Part shown: piece by piece, positions 30,955-42,045 of the stretch
How positions within the stretch are numbered: position 1 is the stretch's first letter
Layout: every line of letters starts with the position of its first letter
Assembly (NCBI RefSeq): GCF_963678635.1
Contig: NC_087062.1
Location: 47,479,283-47,543,282, forward strand
Length of the DNA: 64,000 nt
Origin: Symsagittifera roscoffensis
Taxonomy: Eukaryota; Xenacoelomorpha; Acoela; Convolutidae
Direction: 5' to 3'
Made by a program: the position numbers and the translations under genes
Notes under the pieces: model-generated
What the model was told of the DNA's origin: nothing
What the model saw: only the letters and a program-made list of their open reading frames with translations
The model's database searches: none

Positions 30955-33102
30955 CTCCAGATGCGACTGCTCAAAACCCTTGTTTCATTTGGGTTGTCAT
31001 TTTTTAATCTAAATTTTTGAAACATCATGAAAACGGCATGTCTTGGAATCTAAAAGGTTTTTAAGCATTCCCATTTGGAGGCAAGATTTGTAACTCCTAA
31101 ATGTACTTTGACAGCAACCCACTATAGGGTTAAGGATTTCAAATTTTGTAAAAAAAATTTGATTTTATGGTTTTTTCAAAAAAAAGTATCAAAAATTCAA
31201 AAAACAGCGTATCTCAGATCCCAAGTGTTAATGAATTTTCTAAATAATTTGAAGGCTGTTGAAAAAATCTGAAAAATGTTTTATCTAGGGAACTAGGAAG
31301 ATTTGAGTAGTCATATTTGTAGGCAAGATTTGCGACCCTTAAAAGCACCAGCGTATTTAGGGGGCGGACCAAAGTGTCCCCATTTGTACTATTTTGAGAT
31401 ATCCAAAATCCATTCTTGGCTGACTGACCTAACAATTTTTCTAAAGGCGCCTTTGGCGAAAATCTATACTAATTTTGAGGGGCGAGAACCCGCCGAAAAA
31501 ACGCAATTTTACGTCAAAATTTTCCAAAAATTGCCTGAAAACGCCTTTCATTGCCTGTTTTTTTTTTCAAAATTTTGTCTGCGATCCAGAAAATTCGGTC
31601 AAAATAGGGTCTTATAAAGATTTACGAGAGCTCAAAAAATCAATTTGGTCGAACGATTAAAAAAAGGTCGACAATTTGTTCAGCTGTAGACCCAGGGGCG
31701 TATTTAGGGAGGGGGGCTGACGCCCTTCCCCTTAGAAATTAGACCCCCTCACCAACCAAAGGGTCCCCCCTTTGGGATTAACTTATCCATTTTCTTCCGT
31801 TATCATTTTCAGCCAACCCGTAAAATTTTCTAGAGGCGCCTTCGGCGCCAAAGTGTACTAATTTAGAGTGGGTAGCACGCGCCAAAAAACGCGATTTTTG
31901 TCAATTTTTTCAGAAGGTGACTGAAAACCGGTTTTTTGGGCTGTTTTTTCAAACATTTGCATGCGGTGCAGAAAAGTGTCAAAATAGGGCTTTCATAGTG
32001 TTCTGGAAGCGCTCGGAAAATCAATTGGGTCGGCCTTAAAAAAAGTTCGGCAAAATTTTTTTTTTGAAAATCCGCCCTTCCTCGAGAAAATTCTAGATCC
32101 CCTGCTCAAAAGTACCCTGACAGCGCCCCACTATAAGGTTGGGAATTATAAATTGTGTTAAGATTTTGATATCAAATATTTCAAAGACTCATAAAAAACG
32201 TCATAAGTTTAATATATCAGAAAGTGCAATAAAACTTCAAAAACAGCCAATATAAATTTAAATCGAACCAAACGACCTTATTAAGTATGACGCTTAACAA
32301 TGAAAATTAACAAGTTGTTCATGACACTTAAAAATGGCTTTATCACTTTCAATGAGACTTCTTGTTTGCCTATCTCAGATTACTCATCTTGATCAGCCTT
32401 GAAACTTTAGACAGTTTTTACGCTGTTTTGGTTGCAATTGATTAGCATTCCCTATTTGGCTACATGATGATATCCAATAATTTTAGTTAGCTGTGATTGC
32501 TAGAGAGCAGGGGCGGCTCTAGGATTTTCTTGCAGATTTTTTTCGAATTCCTGAAAGGGAGGGAACGCCCGTCCCACCTCCCCCGTGTTAGAGATTATTT
32601 GAATGTGCTCTTGATTCAAGTTCTTTTTGGCTTAGAAAACGCATATGAAATGTTTATTTTTTGTTTAAAATAAATGTGGTATTCGATTGTTATAAATACT
32701 AACAACTACACCTACTTACACATAACTATGATAAAAATCTCGAAAATTATCGTTGATGAAGGTATTTTCAAAAAAAAAATTTAAGCACCGACAATACACT
32801 TCACTCCGAAATGTTTCCGAACAATTGATAATTACAACAAATCTACGCAAAGCAGACGACTCCAACCAAAAATTTGCGGTAAAATAACTCGTGTGCTACA
32901 GATCATGTTCGTAATATAATAAATAATTGTTTTGAGCTCATCGTCGAACTGAAGTTGAATATATCTGCAGATCAATTATATAGGATTTCCAGAACTAATA
33001 GGAAAGCGACAGCTAATGGGAAAAACTTATATTGTCAAAGTCTAACGCTGCTCATGGAAAATTTACATCCCAAACTGAACAATTTTCGTAACAAATATGG
33101 CT
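30955..33102. other. Right flank of BEL: decayed repeats, no gene
   Basis: No gene supported. Two diverged copies of a repeat fill about 31,345-32,110. Shared words include GCGTATTTAGGG (31,352 and 31,697), a GGCGCC-TT-GGCG piece (31,446; 31,833), and ACTATAGGGTT or ACTATAAGGTT near 31,120 and 32,140. A further short GC-rich repeat end (CAGGGGCGGCTCTAGGATTTT) sits at 32,508. Open stretches such as 32,955-33,173 show no domain. Confidence 0.6.
31345..32110. repeat. Two diverged copies of an unnamed interspersed repeat
   Basis: The copies begin near 31,345 and 31,690, each with GCGTATTTAGGG followed by a G/C-rich pair of blocks and then an AT-rich body containing AAAAAACGC and CAAAATAGGG. Words of the type AGGGGCG-TA-TTTAGG are common ends of short non-autonomous DNA transposons in many animals; no clear inverted ends are visible here. 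Confidence 0.5.
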
Positions 33103-33250
33103 CGTTATCAGTTGAATTGCAAAAAGCAGATCTAAAGATAGGTTTTCAGTTGCAATTGCAAGAAAGATGGTAGCTGATATGTGCAGAGGACAATTGGATA
33201 GACTAGTTTCACTACATTGTATCCACTGGCCGGAACAATTAGGCTTCGTG

Positions 33251-34357
33251 TTAGCTGCCCGGCACCGATTTTGTCCAGCAGTCGACCTTCACCCTGTAGA
33301 ATCTTTGTCCCACTTGCAAGTTAAATCGGTTATTTGGCTGAAACACCACAAGTCACCTCGGTCACAAAATTTTACTGAGTCATTATTTTTCAATTTGTTG
33401 TCTCACCAATCACTTTCAGTTTGCCAGCAAAAGATGATAAAATTGCTGTTACCTTTCTAACTTTGCAGTGCTCCTTGCTCACAAACACGGCTATATCCCT
33501 TTTCTTGCTTTCTAAAACACAGCAGTTCATTGAAAATCGATAGCTTCAAATGCTCAAATTTTACATCGATCAACCATATTTGAAAAGCTATCATCCTGTC
33601 CTTTTCGATCTTAAATATAAGATCAAAAACAGCAGGAATTCAAATAATAAGTCAGTGAACAGTCAAACAGAAAAGCCAAAAAGTCAAGTCGAGTCTCACC
33701 GGGGCTAGATTGAGTGTTCACTCCCAGTCTCTCGTAGCACTCCTCGTGCAAAAAATAGGGCGTGTTTGTGACACTGAACAGTCTGTAGTGTCCACTAGGG
33801 CTGTCGAATTCGATCAACACCAAGTCGTTCGCTCGGAAATCGTTCAGGGCTATTTTAATCTGAATAGGAAGGACTAAGCTCTGAGGTTGCTGCATCGGTG
33901 GTGATGTTCCAGGAGGACTCAAATTAGTTGACAAAAGCGTCGATTTGCTGTTGTCCCCGCAGGATGATACGTTCACACTTTTGGTCACGTCACAATGAAC
34001 TAAGGCTGTCCCAACTGAATCTGTCAGTGGTTTCGGTTGACTGATGACAACAGACATACTCTGAGAGTGGTGAATTCGGTTCACAGTTATTGACTCCGAA
34101 GCCAACTCTTTCCACTTGTTTCGTTGTTTAGAATCAACCTCACCAGCTGCATCCATTTCACTCGTTACTGATCTGTCCATTGGAGCACCTAATGTGCGCA
34201 AGCTTTGTTCCAGAGAAGCTTCCCCAGTTGATGATTCTGACTCAGACTTTTCCAGCAGCTTCAATTTCACTTGTAACATTTTCACTTCCCTTCTCAGTTT
34301 GACTATTTCCGCATTCTTCTCTTTTGTTAACGCATTCAATGCCAAGTTGAAAGAAGT
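33251..34357 (-). CDS. RB1CC1: ATG11/FIP200-type autophagy scaffold, C-terminal exons with Claw domain (copy A)
   Basis: Three minus-strand exons. Exon 1 is 34,357-33,700 (acceptor TTTCTTTCAG, donor G|GTGAGA). Exon 2 is 33,511-33,453 (acceptor GTTTTAG, donor AAAG|GTAAC). Exon 3 is 33,337-33,251 (acceptor GTGTTTCAG, stop TAA). Phases 1 and 0 join exactly. Exon 1 opens with coiled coil (KLRREVKMLQVKLKLLEK), a Ser-rich linker, then the Claw start NDLVLIEFDSPSGHYRLFSV and PYFLHEECYERLGV. Exon 2 gives AVFVSKEHCKVRK; exon 3 gives NRFNLQVGQRFYRVKVDCW and stops. FIP200 scaffolds the ULK/Atg1 complex and its Claw binds selective-autophagy receptors. As I recall, the human pocket residues are R1573, F1574, F1582 and R1584; the matching R-F and F-x-R are kept. 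Upstream exons are not adjacent. Confidence 0.87.
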
Positions 34358-34432
34358 CTGAAAGAAAGAACTCTAAACAAGGTGTTCTCACGCGACAGAG
34401 TTCAAAGGGATTTTTTGTTACTTTCGACAATG

Positions 34433-34677
34433 TCAGCATATTGTAGACAATTTAAGCTGATCAACATTAAAAAACAATACCGTCAAAAAAAATTTGCTCC
34501 ATTTTTGAAAACAGAATTTGACATAGGCGAAGCTGTGCTTCGCAAACACAAGCGATGAAGATGCAAAAAAGAGCTCTAAACAGGCAAAACAAAGAGAAAT
34601 AAGGAAAAAATTTTAAAAAAACAGATTGAAAAAATTTGTTATGATACAGAGTATCACGTTCTCACATCTTCTCTATG
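34433..34677 (+). pseudogene. Decayed counterpart of the plus-strand ORF at 61,614
   Basis: Starts ATGTCAGCATATTG as in copy D. The stretch GACATAGGCGAAGC has lost bases relative to GACACAGAGGCGAAGC of D and shifts frame after FLKTEFD. The same lesion is in units B (42,592) and C (51,488). The function of the D version is unknown. Confidence 0.35.
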
Positions 34678-35526
34678 AACGCGTGTAATTTTACTAACAC
34701 TAGCCGCCAACAAAGCAGCTACAGTTCTATCTAACAAATCTATTAAAATATTCCGGATTTGAATTACCGACCCGTCGATTAGGACGCTCACAACCTCACA
34801 TATGCACCAGAGTTGCCTGGAAGTAAACTAGAGGCCCAGCTAATACTAAATCTGCATATTCTAATATTTTAAATAATATATTATACTGATACAAAAATGG
34901 ACTTTCAAAATTTCAAAAAATGGACTTTACGCTAAACCCTAGTTTTTGTCTGCGCAAGTAGCGGATTAAGCGCTTATTTAGAGGACAAAACTACTACTCG
35001 TTCTTTCAATTGAAGTCTTTATCGCAGATTTGGTAGGGTAATTTTCGAAAAAAAAGTGAAAAGATTCCAAAAATCGATCAAAAATTCAAAACTATTTTCC
35101 TAAAACCATAAACTTTGCTCTTCTGAACTATGGGAAGAGGCTCTTTTTTCCACACCCTGAGTTGGACGTTAAAGATTTTCTCACTTTGATTTTTATATTG
35201 AGCCCTTAATATCAGATTTATCTAGTTTTCGAGAATTCAAAAAAAAAACGGTTAAAACAAAAAGATTTTTTTCCGAAGTCCAAATCAGCTTTAATACAAA
35301 AAAACAAGCAGAAACCGATTAAGCAGGGAAAATCTAAGCATCAAATTAGTTTTTATGAACTAGCAAACTCAGAATCAGCAGCTTAGTTTTTGATAAAGAA
35401 TAACTTTCCAAAAAACGGGCAAAACATCAAATATTGAAAACTTTATAGGCCATATAATTTTTGAAAAAGTTCCAAGGCACTTGCACGGGTAACATTCTCA
35501 TAACTGATTTTTTCTTTCAGTTAAAC

Positions 35527-37429
35527 TCTTAATTTTGAATTTAGCAGGGAAGTTTTCGAGAGAAGTCGAAAAAAATTTTTAAATTAACCAAAAAATGGGC
35601 TTCTTTGAGTCCCAAGCTTTTTTCTACCAAATTTAGGAAAAAACAGCTTCAAAAGAGGAGATCCTTATAACTTTTCTTTAGATTGAAACTTTCATCTCAG
35701 ATTTGCGCATTTAATATTTGAGAAAATGAAAAAATTCAAAACAAATAGGCCAAAAATCCCCCTACTGAAACTTTCCAAGGCAGTACAACGTGAGGTAAAA
35801 TGAAAAGAGACTAGCAAACTATGCAAACACATAAAATAGCAGCCGATTTTTCCATTGCAACTATTTTTTTTAAATCGGTAAAAGAGTTTTAGAGAAAAAT
35901 TTCTGCGAAAAAAGCGAAAAATTTCCCAAGCGTCGCAAAAAAAAACGAAAACCAAATCCCATTATTATTATTATATTACATGCTTATTTTCAAAGATGAA
36001 CAAACACCAGCCAAAAATAAAGCAGCAAGATAGGCCATTGAATTTTTTAAACTTTATTAAGCTTAAATATGAAAAAATAGAAACAAACCAAAAGTGCCAT
36101 CAAATGAGCACTTTTATTTGCGACAGCTTAGAAACAAAATCTTACACTATGCTTCGCTTTTGTAATCACCAGATGGATAACAAGTGTGAGAAAAACTCGA
36201 AAAAAAGACAATGATAGCCGGCTGCTCAGCAAGTTGTCTAATATGTTGCGACTATATTTATTTAACAAAAACATAACAACTGACTGTTAAAAAAGAGAAA
36301 TGAACGCAAGAAAACAGAAAACAAGATTTCAATTTTAGAGAAATATATGCCTTTGAAGCAATTGAATTTTGAAAAACAATTTATGGCTGGTGATTTTTAA
36401 TCAAATTAACTCAGTTTGAGAAAACTGGATCAATAGGTAATTTTTTAATTCCGCTGGGAAATCAATATCGCTGGGAAATTAATTCCGCTTAATTTTGAAT
36501 TTAGCAGGGAAGTTTTCGAGAAAACTCGAAAAAATTTTTAAAATTGACCAAAGTGTCAAAAAATGGGCTTCTTTGAGTCCCAAGCTTTTTTCTACCAAAT
36601 TTAGGAAAAAACAGCTTCAAAAGAGGAGATCCTTATAACTTTTCTTTAGATTGAAACTTTCATCTCAGATTTGCGCATTTAATATTTGAGAAAATGAAAA
36701 AATTCAAAACAAATAGGCCAAAAATCCCCCTACTGAAACTTTCCAATGCCGTAGAACCTGAGGTAAATTGAAAAGAGACTAGCAAACTATGCAAGCACAT
36801 AAAAGAGCAGCCGGTCTTTCCATTGCAACTATTTTTTTTAAATCGGTTCAGTAGTTTTAGAGAAAAATTTCTGCGAAAAAAGCGAAAAATTTCCCAAGCG
36901 TCGCAAAAAAAACGAAAACCAAATCCCATACATTTTTATATTACATGCTTATTTTCAAAGATGAACAAACACAAGCCAAATATAAAGCAGCAAGATAGGC
37001 CATTGAATTTTTTCTACTTAAATAAGCTTAAATAAAATAAAATAGAAACAAACCAAAAATGCCATCAAATGAGCACTTTTATTTGCGACAGCTTGGAAAC
37101 AAAACCTTACACTATGCTTCGCTTTTGTAATCACCAGATGGATAACAAGTGTGAGAAAAACTCGAAAAAAAGACAATGATAGCCGGTTGCTCAGCAAGTT
37201 GTCTAATATGTTCCGACTATATTTATTTAACAAAAACATAACATCTGACAGTTAAAAAAGAGAAAGGAACGCAAGAAAACAGAAAACTAGACTTCAATTT
37301 TTAGAGAAATATATGCCTTTGAAGCAATGGAATTTTCAAAAACAATTTATGGCTGGTGCTTTTTAATAAAATTAACTCAGTTTGAGAAAATTGGATCAAT
37401 AGGTAATTTTCTAATTCCGCTGGGAAATC
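35527..37429. repeat. Nested 961-bp tandem duplication in unit A
   Basis: Two copies, starting CTTAATTTTGAATTTAGCAGGG at 35,527 and 36,488, both ending near TAATTCCGCTGGGAAATC. The same pair is at 43,686/44,646 in B, 52,583/53,542 in C, and 62,712/63,679 in D (second cut by the window end), so it predates the large array. Confidence 0.92.
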
Positions 37430-37734
37430 TGAACATTAAAATCCTATATTGAAATTTAGAAGTCCATCACGTTTTTGTGACCTTACACTTTTGCTACTCG
37501 ATAGTGGAGTTTGTCTGCTTTTTGAAACTTGGACACACTAAGACTGAAAACACTAAGACCTATAAAAGAGTCTTTACTAAGTTCATTACTCTTTATAACT
37601 AGTGAATTACATTGACGTTAAACAGAAATTACAAGACATTTTAAGACTACTTTTAATTACATTTCTCGACAAAAGCGTAATTTTCAAACTGGTTTTCTCA
37701 AAAATAATTACTGTCGTTCAATTTACTATCCAGT

Positions 37735-37968
37735 GGATACTAGGGCGGTGGAGTTCGATCAACACCAAATCACTCGCTCAGAAATCGTTCAGGGCTATTT
37801 TTATCTGAATAGGATGTACCAAGCTAGCTCTGAGGTTGCTGCATGGGCGGTGATGTTCCAGGAGGACTTAAGCTAGTTGCCAACAAAAACTTCGATTTGG
37901 TGTTGAACCCGCATAAGGATACATTCACACTTTTGGTCACGTCACCATGAACTAAGGCTATCTCAAAG
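37735..37968 (-). pseudogene. Relic of the FIP200 Claw exon in unit A
   Basis: About 230 bp resembling the 3' half of exon 1 (33,790-34,020). On the minus strand ALVHGDVTKSVNVS, then LSPPGTSPPMQQPQS are readable, followed at once by a TAG made by a four-base insertion; the Claw part beyond is frameshifted. Clearly more diverged than copies A and D, so it is an older partial duplicate. Confidence 0.85.
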
Positions 37969-38300
37969 CAAATTAATTTGAATGAGGACCTGTCGGATGC
38001 AGCGATTACCGGCTTTACAATAGCATGAAACCGAACTTTACTGCGCGGTAACTTCTCAGATAAAAATGACCAATTTTTCCATATGCTTCATAACAATTTT
38101 CGAAAACTGGATCAAAAGGCAAAATTTTTATTCCGCAGAAAAATCTATCAAGTAAATTTCACTTTCGAAACTAAAAGTCGTTCACATTTTTTCGCGCCTT
38201 TTCCGTATTCGTATTTAGCGAGTGCTATTTGGGCAACTGTCGGCAGATGAAATTCAATTGGGCTCAAAAAGTGCATATCTACCTAAGTGAATTTATAAAT

Positions 38301-38588
38301 GCATTAATATAATTGAACGCATATCTGTAGTTATTTCAGCATTTTAAGATTTTTCCCGAAAAAAAAAACAGCCAAGACCTATAGAAGAGCCTTGAATACG
38401 TTCATAAAAAATGTATTAATATGTGTGAACGCATATCTGTAGTTGTTTCAGCTTTTTTAAGACTTTTCCTTAAAAAAATGAGCCAAGACCTATCGAAGAG
38501 TCTTCAATACGTTCTTCAAAAAAATTTCAAGCTATTTCAAAAAATCCAATACGTTCTTCAAAAAAATTTCAAGCTATTTCAAAAAATC
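38301..38588. repeat. 112-bp and 42-bp tandem repeats in unit A
   Basis: A diverged 112-bp repeat (GAACGCATATCTGTAGTT at 38,315 and 38,427) runs into a perfect 42-bp repeat (38,505-38,546 and 38,547-38,588, CAATACGTTCTTCAAAAAAA...). The same pattern occurs in B (about 46,459-46,745) and C (about 55,356-55,643). Confidence 0.88.
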
Positions 38589-38639
38589 CCATGTTCCGTT
38601 AACGTGAAACACAAAATATTCCAAGTTTAACCAGAGCTC

Positions 38640-40430
38640 ATACGCTAAATTACTAGAAACTAAGTCAGTTAGGTACACAAGCAATTTGGGACGAATATAA
38701 ACTAGCCGAAAAAACGGACACCAACTTCATTTCCGGAAAAAACGGATACCAACTTCATTCTTCACACAAAAATTCTTTGCAAAAAACTAAAAACTAGAAC
38801 TGAAATAAGGTTTCTTGAAATTGACTTTAAAAAACAACAAAATTACAGCACGAGAAGACTTGAAACAGTTAAGCAGAAAAAAATGTCCAAAAAAACAAAC
38901 TTTGGCTTTTCAAACGATAAATTATTGAAGCTTTATGAATGAAGTGATTTTAGATTTGAGATCACTTGAGGCTTATCAAATTTTATTCAATGGCCTCGCA
39001 AGCCGACAGTTATTTTGCACATATAAGTTTAGCAAATCCGCAAACAATTAAGACAACATTCCATATACGAATCACCTTTTTCATTTCTTAAAGAGCATCT
39101 CTCATCTGTATGCTTTCTTTCAGACATTGAAATAAATGACTACAGGAACTGATAAAAACGCAATTCAAACTTTCTTGTTTTCTGGAAATAAGTCTCAAGA
39201 ATTCATGATTTCTGAATTCAAGAATTGATTTTGAAATACCATGAATCGCACACCCCACAACCTTAGTTTACATGTAAAATGCCTCACGAAAATGTTGAAA
39301 CGTATTTATAAAAAATGCTTTCTAGATGTTTTTTTTCAAAGTCAAAGCACTCATTGAATTCAGAAAAGGCAACATAAGTTGAAAAAATCAAAAAAATTTC
39401 AACAAAAAAACGGACAACCTTAACAAACCCTTTCAATAGTCAAAAAATCATTTCAATTATAACACTTAGAACGAAGTTCGGACACAGAGGCAAACGGACG
39501 GTCGCACCACTTGCGATATGACACAAACATAGAAGTTTCAAAAAAATTTATGTTGAAAAAATTAATGCTGAAAAAATTAAGTGAACCAAATTTTTCGTGT
39601 CTTGAGAAAAAACAACTAGGGGCCAGTTAAATCTGGATGTACGTGTTAGATATTGAATAAACTTGCTATACCGATGCGGAACGAAAAATAAGATTACAAA
39701 AATTCCACTTTGCCCAAAACCTTAGTTGTTTCTCTACTAAAAGTAAGAAGAGTAAAAAAAAAATGGGATAATCAATTTTCCTAGGGAGATATCATTTCTC
39801 TTACAACAAATTGAGGAGCCGCGGCTTCTTCAGAACAACTATCGCAACCGCTTCTTTCAATTGAACTTTTCATCTCAGATTTTGATGTTAGGAAAAATCA
39901 AAATTTTTCTAAAAACAGTCAAAAGTTATATTAAACGTTGAAGACACTTCAAAATTCATAAATTTTTTCCACGAAAAAGCAGTTTGAAGCTGCCTAAGCA
40001 GAGGAGATTCCCAAAATTAGATTTTTTGATTGAACACAACCTGAGAATTCACTCGAAAGTTACTGCGTAAAGTCAATAAGTTTCCAAACAATTCTCAAAG
40101 TTTCAAATATTTGAAGGTTTTAAGGCCATATTTTTTTCTAAACCAAACTGGGCGTAGCCAAATATGAAGGAAGGCTTTCAAAAACCTGTTCAAAATATAG
40201 GCCGAAATAATTAGGGCCGATGAACATTTTTAGCAAAACAAAAAAAACAAAGAAGGATAAACTAAGTCAAGGAAAGTAAAAGTACAAATTGGAGTGAATC
40301 AAACACTAAAGCAATAAAAAAGAAAAAAGCGCGCAGCAAAAAAAAACGGTTCCAAGATGTGACAACTTGAAAGACAACTAATAAAAAGATGAAAAGTTGG
40401 TCAAAAACTTTATTTAAAACAGAATATTTC
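38640..40430. other. Unit A, AT-rich stretch without a gene
   Basis: Nothing beyond short A/T-rich words and one more relative of the TTGAA-CTTT-CATCTCAGATTTT motif (39,858) shared with the 960-bp repeats. The 725-bp segment of B and C is absent at 39,016. Confidence 0.6.
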
Positions 40431-40454
40431 CTATGTGAAAAAAAAACAAGTCAT

Positions 40455-40520
40455 GGTCAGATTTAAACCCAGAATCTTTGCCGCCACAGGCATATTTGAA
40501 ACCTCCAGGCTAAGCTGACC
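40455..40520 (-). pseudogene. tRNA-like / SINE-head relic with T-run, unit A
   Basis: The minus strand reads GGTCAGCTTAGCCTGGAGG (A-box-like TTAGCCTGGAGG) and, 40 bases later, TCTGGGTTTAAATCTGACC (weak B box GGTTTAAATCT). Outer GGTCAG and CTGACC are complementary. Eight bases after it stands a run of nine T, a Pol III terminator by form. A regular T-arm cannot be folded. Confidence 0.35.
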
Positions 40521-40649
40521 GGGAACGCATAGAAAATTGAACTTACAAGCAAGCCCGTTTCCAACATTCCATCGATTTGCAAAAAGTGAGTTGTTGTTCT
40601 GATCAAGCTGTTGAATCAACAAAACTAGGGACAATTTTAAGTTTAACCA

Positions 40650-41100
40650 GGTCGTGAATCTGTTTGGAAAAACTTATTTCAAAGATCGAATCGGTTCAAG
40701 AAAAATCTGCGTTTTTCAAAGCAAACGATTCCAGCTATGAAACCTCGAATATTTCAAATTGTTTCTTACAGCAAGTAGGTTCGTGAAAATTTATGGTTTT
40801 TCTAAGCAAGCTATTCAAGCTATGAAAGTTGAAAATATTTGAAATTATTTTTAAGCGCTAGTCGGTTTGCGAAAAGTTTAGGTTTTATTAAGCAAGCTGA
40901 TCTAGCTATGAAACCTTGAAAATTTCAAGTTATTTCATAGAACGAATAGATTTGCGAAAACTTCAAAAAATTCTAAGCCATCTGTTCGAATTATGAAATA
41001 TTGAAATATTTCAAGCTGGTTATAAGACAATCATTTTGTAAAAAGTGGAAGTTTTCCTGTGCAAGTTTTTCGAGTCGGGAATTTTCAAAATGTTATAAAA
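40650..41100. repeat. 85-bp imperfect tandem array, unit A
   Basis: AGCTATGAAACC-like words recur at 40,733, 40,818, 40,904 and 40,989, a step of 85-86 bases, each followed by TTGAAAAT-TTCAA and a GAAAA-TTT-GG piece. About five decayed units. Counterparts: 49,549-50,000 and 58,451-58,900. Confidence 0.8.
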
Positions 41101-41584
41101 TGTTATAAGCTTTGACAATTTGAACACTGAGACCAAGTTGCATTTCGCATCAACAAGCAAAAATAAGACCAATAAGGCTTCTGGAAACAACTGAATGAGT
41201 AAAACTTTGAGTCTACAAAACATAAAGAGACCCACGCCATTTATGACGCATTAGCAGTACCAGTCAATTTGAAGAAAAAAAAATCGCAAGTAACAAGCAT
41301 CAATTTATAGAGCAGTCAATTTGTGAACCGGATGGCAAATTGTTGCGCGGGAAATGTGTTGCGCGAGAAAATGGAGCAAGGAAATTCGAGAAAATCGTAT
41401 CTACCTGATTTCAGTTTTTACAAGCAAGCTTTTAAAAACTGCAAGAAATTTTCAAAATGTTATAAAATGTAAAAAACTTTGACAATTTGAACACAGAGGC
41501 CGAATGAAAGCTAAATGAAAATCAAAAAAGAAAGCTAAATGAAAATCACAGAGGCCGAATGAAAGCTAAATGAGGCCGAATGAA

Positions 41585-42010
41585 AATCATCCCACCACAC
41601 GCCATATTAAGTACAAATTAAAAAATTTCGATCTAAGTAACAAATCAATGATGACAAAAAAGCTTCCTTCAACAAATTTGGAATGATTTCTATGACTGAT
41701 TAAATCTACGCTTATGCGTTAATAGCGCGAAATATATCGCGCGTTAATACCCCCATAACTTGGAGCAGTAATAACATGAAAAAAAAATTAAATATAAAAA
41801 TGAAAAGAATTTTTGTTAATTTAGGATTTTTTGTAAAACTCATCCCACCATACGCCATATCAAGTACAAAGTGATAAAGTTCGCTCTTAGTAACAAATCA
41901 ATAATGGCAAAAAAGCTTCCTTCAACCAATTTGGAACAATTTCTATGACGGATTAAACCTCGGCTTGCCCGTTAATAGCGCGAACTACATCGCGCGTTAA
42001 AAGTCCCAAA
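41585..42010. repeat. Two 250-bp repeats with GCGCGA hairpins, unit A
   Basis: Both copies begin CTCATCCCACCA or ATCATCCCACCA-CGCCATAT and contain TTAATA-GCGCGA-loop-TCGCGC-GTTAA (41,725-41,742 and 41,978-41,995). The six-base stems are identical while the loops differ (AATATA, ACTACA). Counterparts at 50,484-50,909 and 59,385-59,812. Before them is a short satellite of GAAAGCTAAATGAAAATCA words (41,505-41,590). Confidence 0.8.
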
Positions 42011-42045
42011 TTTGCCGAAATGGCAACTTTTATACCTCCATAACT

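Noticed and set aside
32955-33173. 72-codon plus-strand frame upstream of the Claw exons
   Set aside because: No domain or splice context; block D matches it only from 33,103 onward, so most of it is not shared.
33167-33460. 97-codon plus-strand frame, and its 138-codon counterpart at 60,348-60,764
   Set aside because: They lie antisense to the FIP200 Claw exons 2 and 3, whose splice sites and domain match are convincing; the plus frames show no domain.
35692-35955. Phe-rich minus-strand frames of 87-89 codons in the 960-bp repeats
   Set aside because: They come from poly-A/T-rich sequence, have no domain, and vary in frame between copies through homopolymer changes.
38505-38588. CRISPR array
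   Set aside because: Two adjacent 42-bp units without spacers in an animal genome; a plain tandem repeat.
38421-38630. 69-codon frame with a repeated 14-residue motif
   Set aside because: The motif is the 42-bp tandem repeat read in frame (42 is divisible by three); nothing else suggests coding.
40455-40520. True cloverleaf from the GGTCAG/CTGACC pairing
   Set aside because: The B-box block is too close to the 3' end for a T stem plus acceptor stem, so the pairing is probably coincidental.
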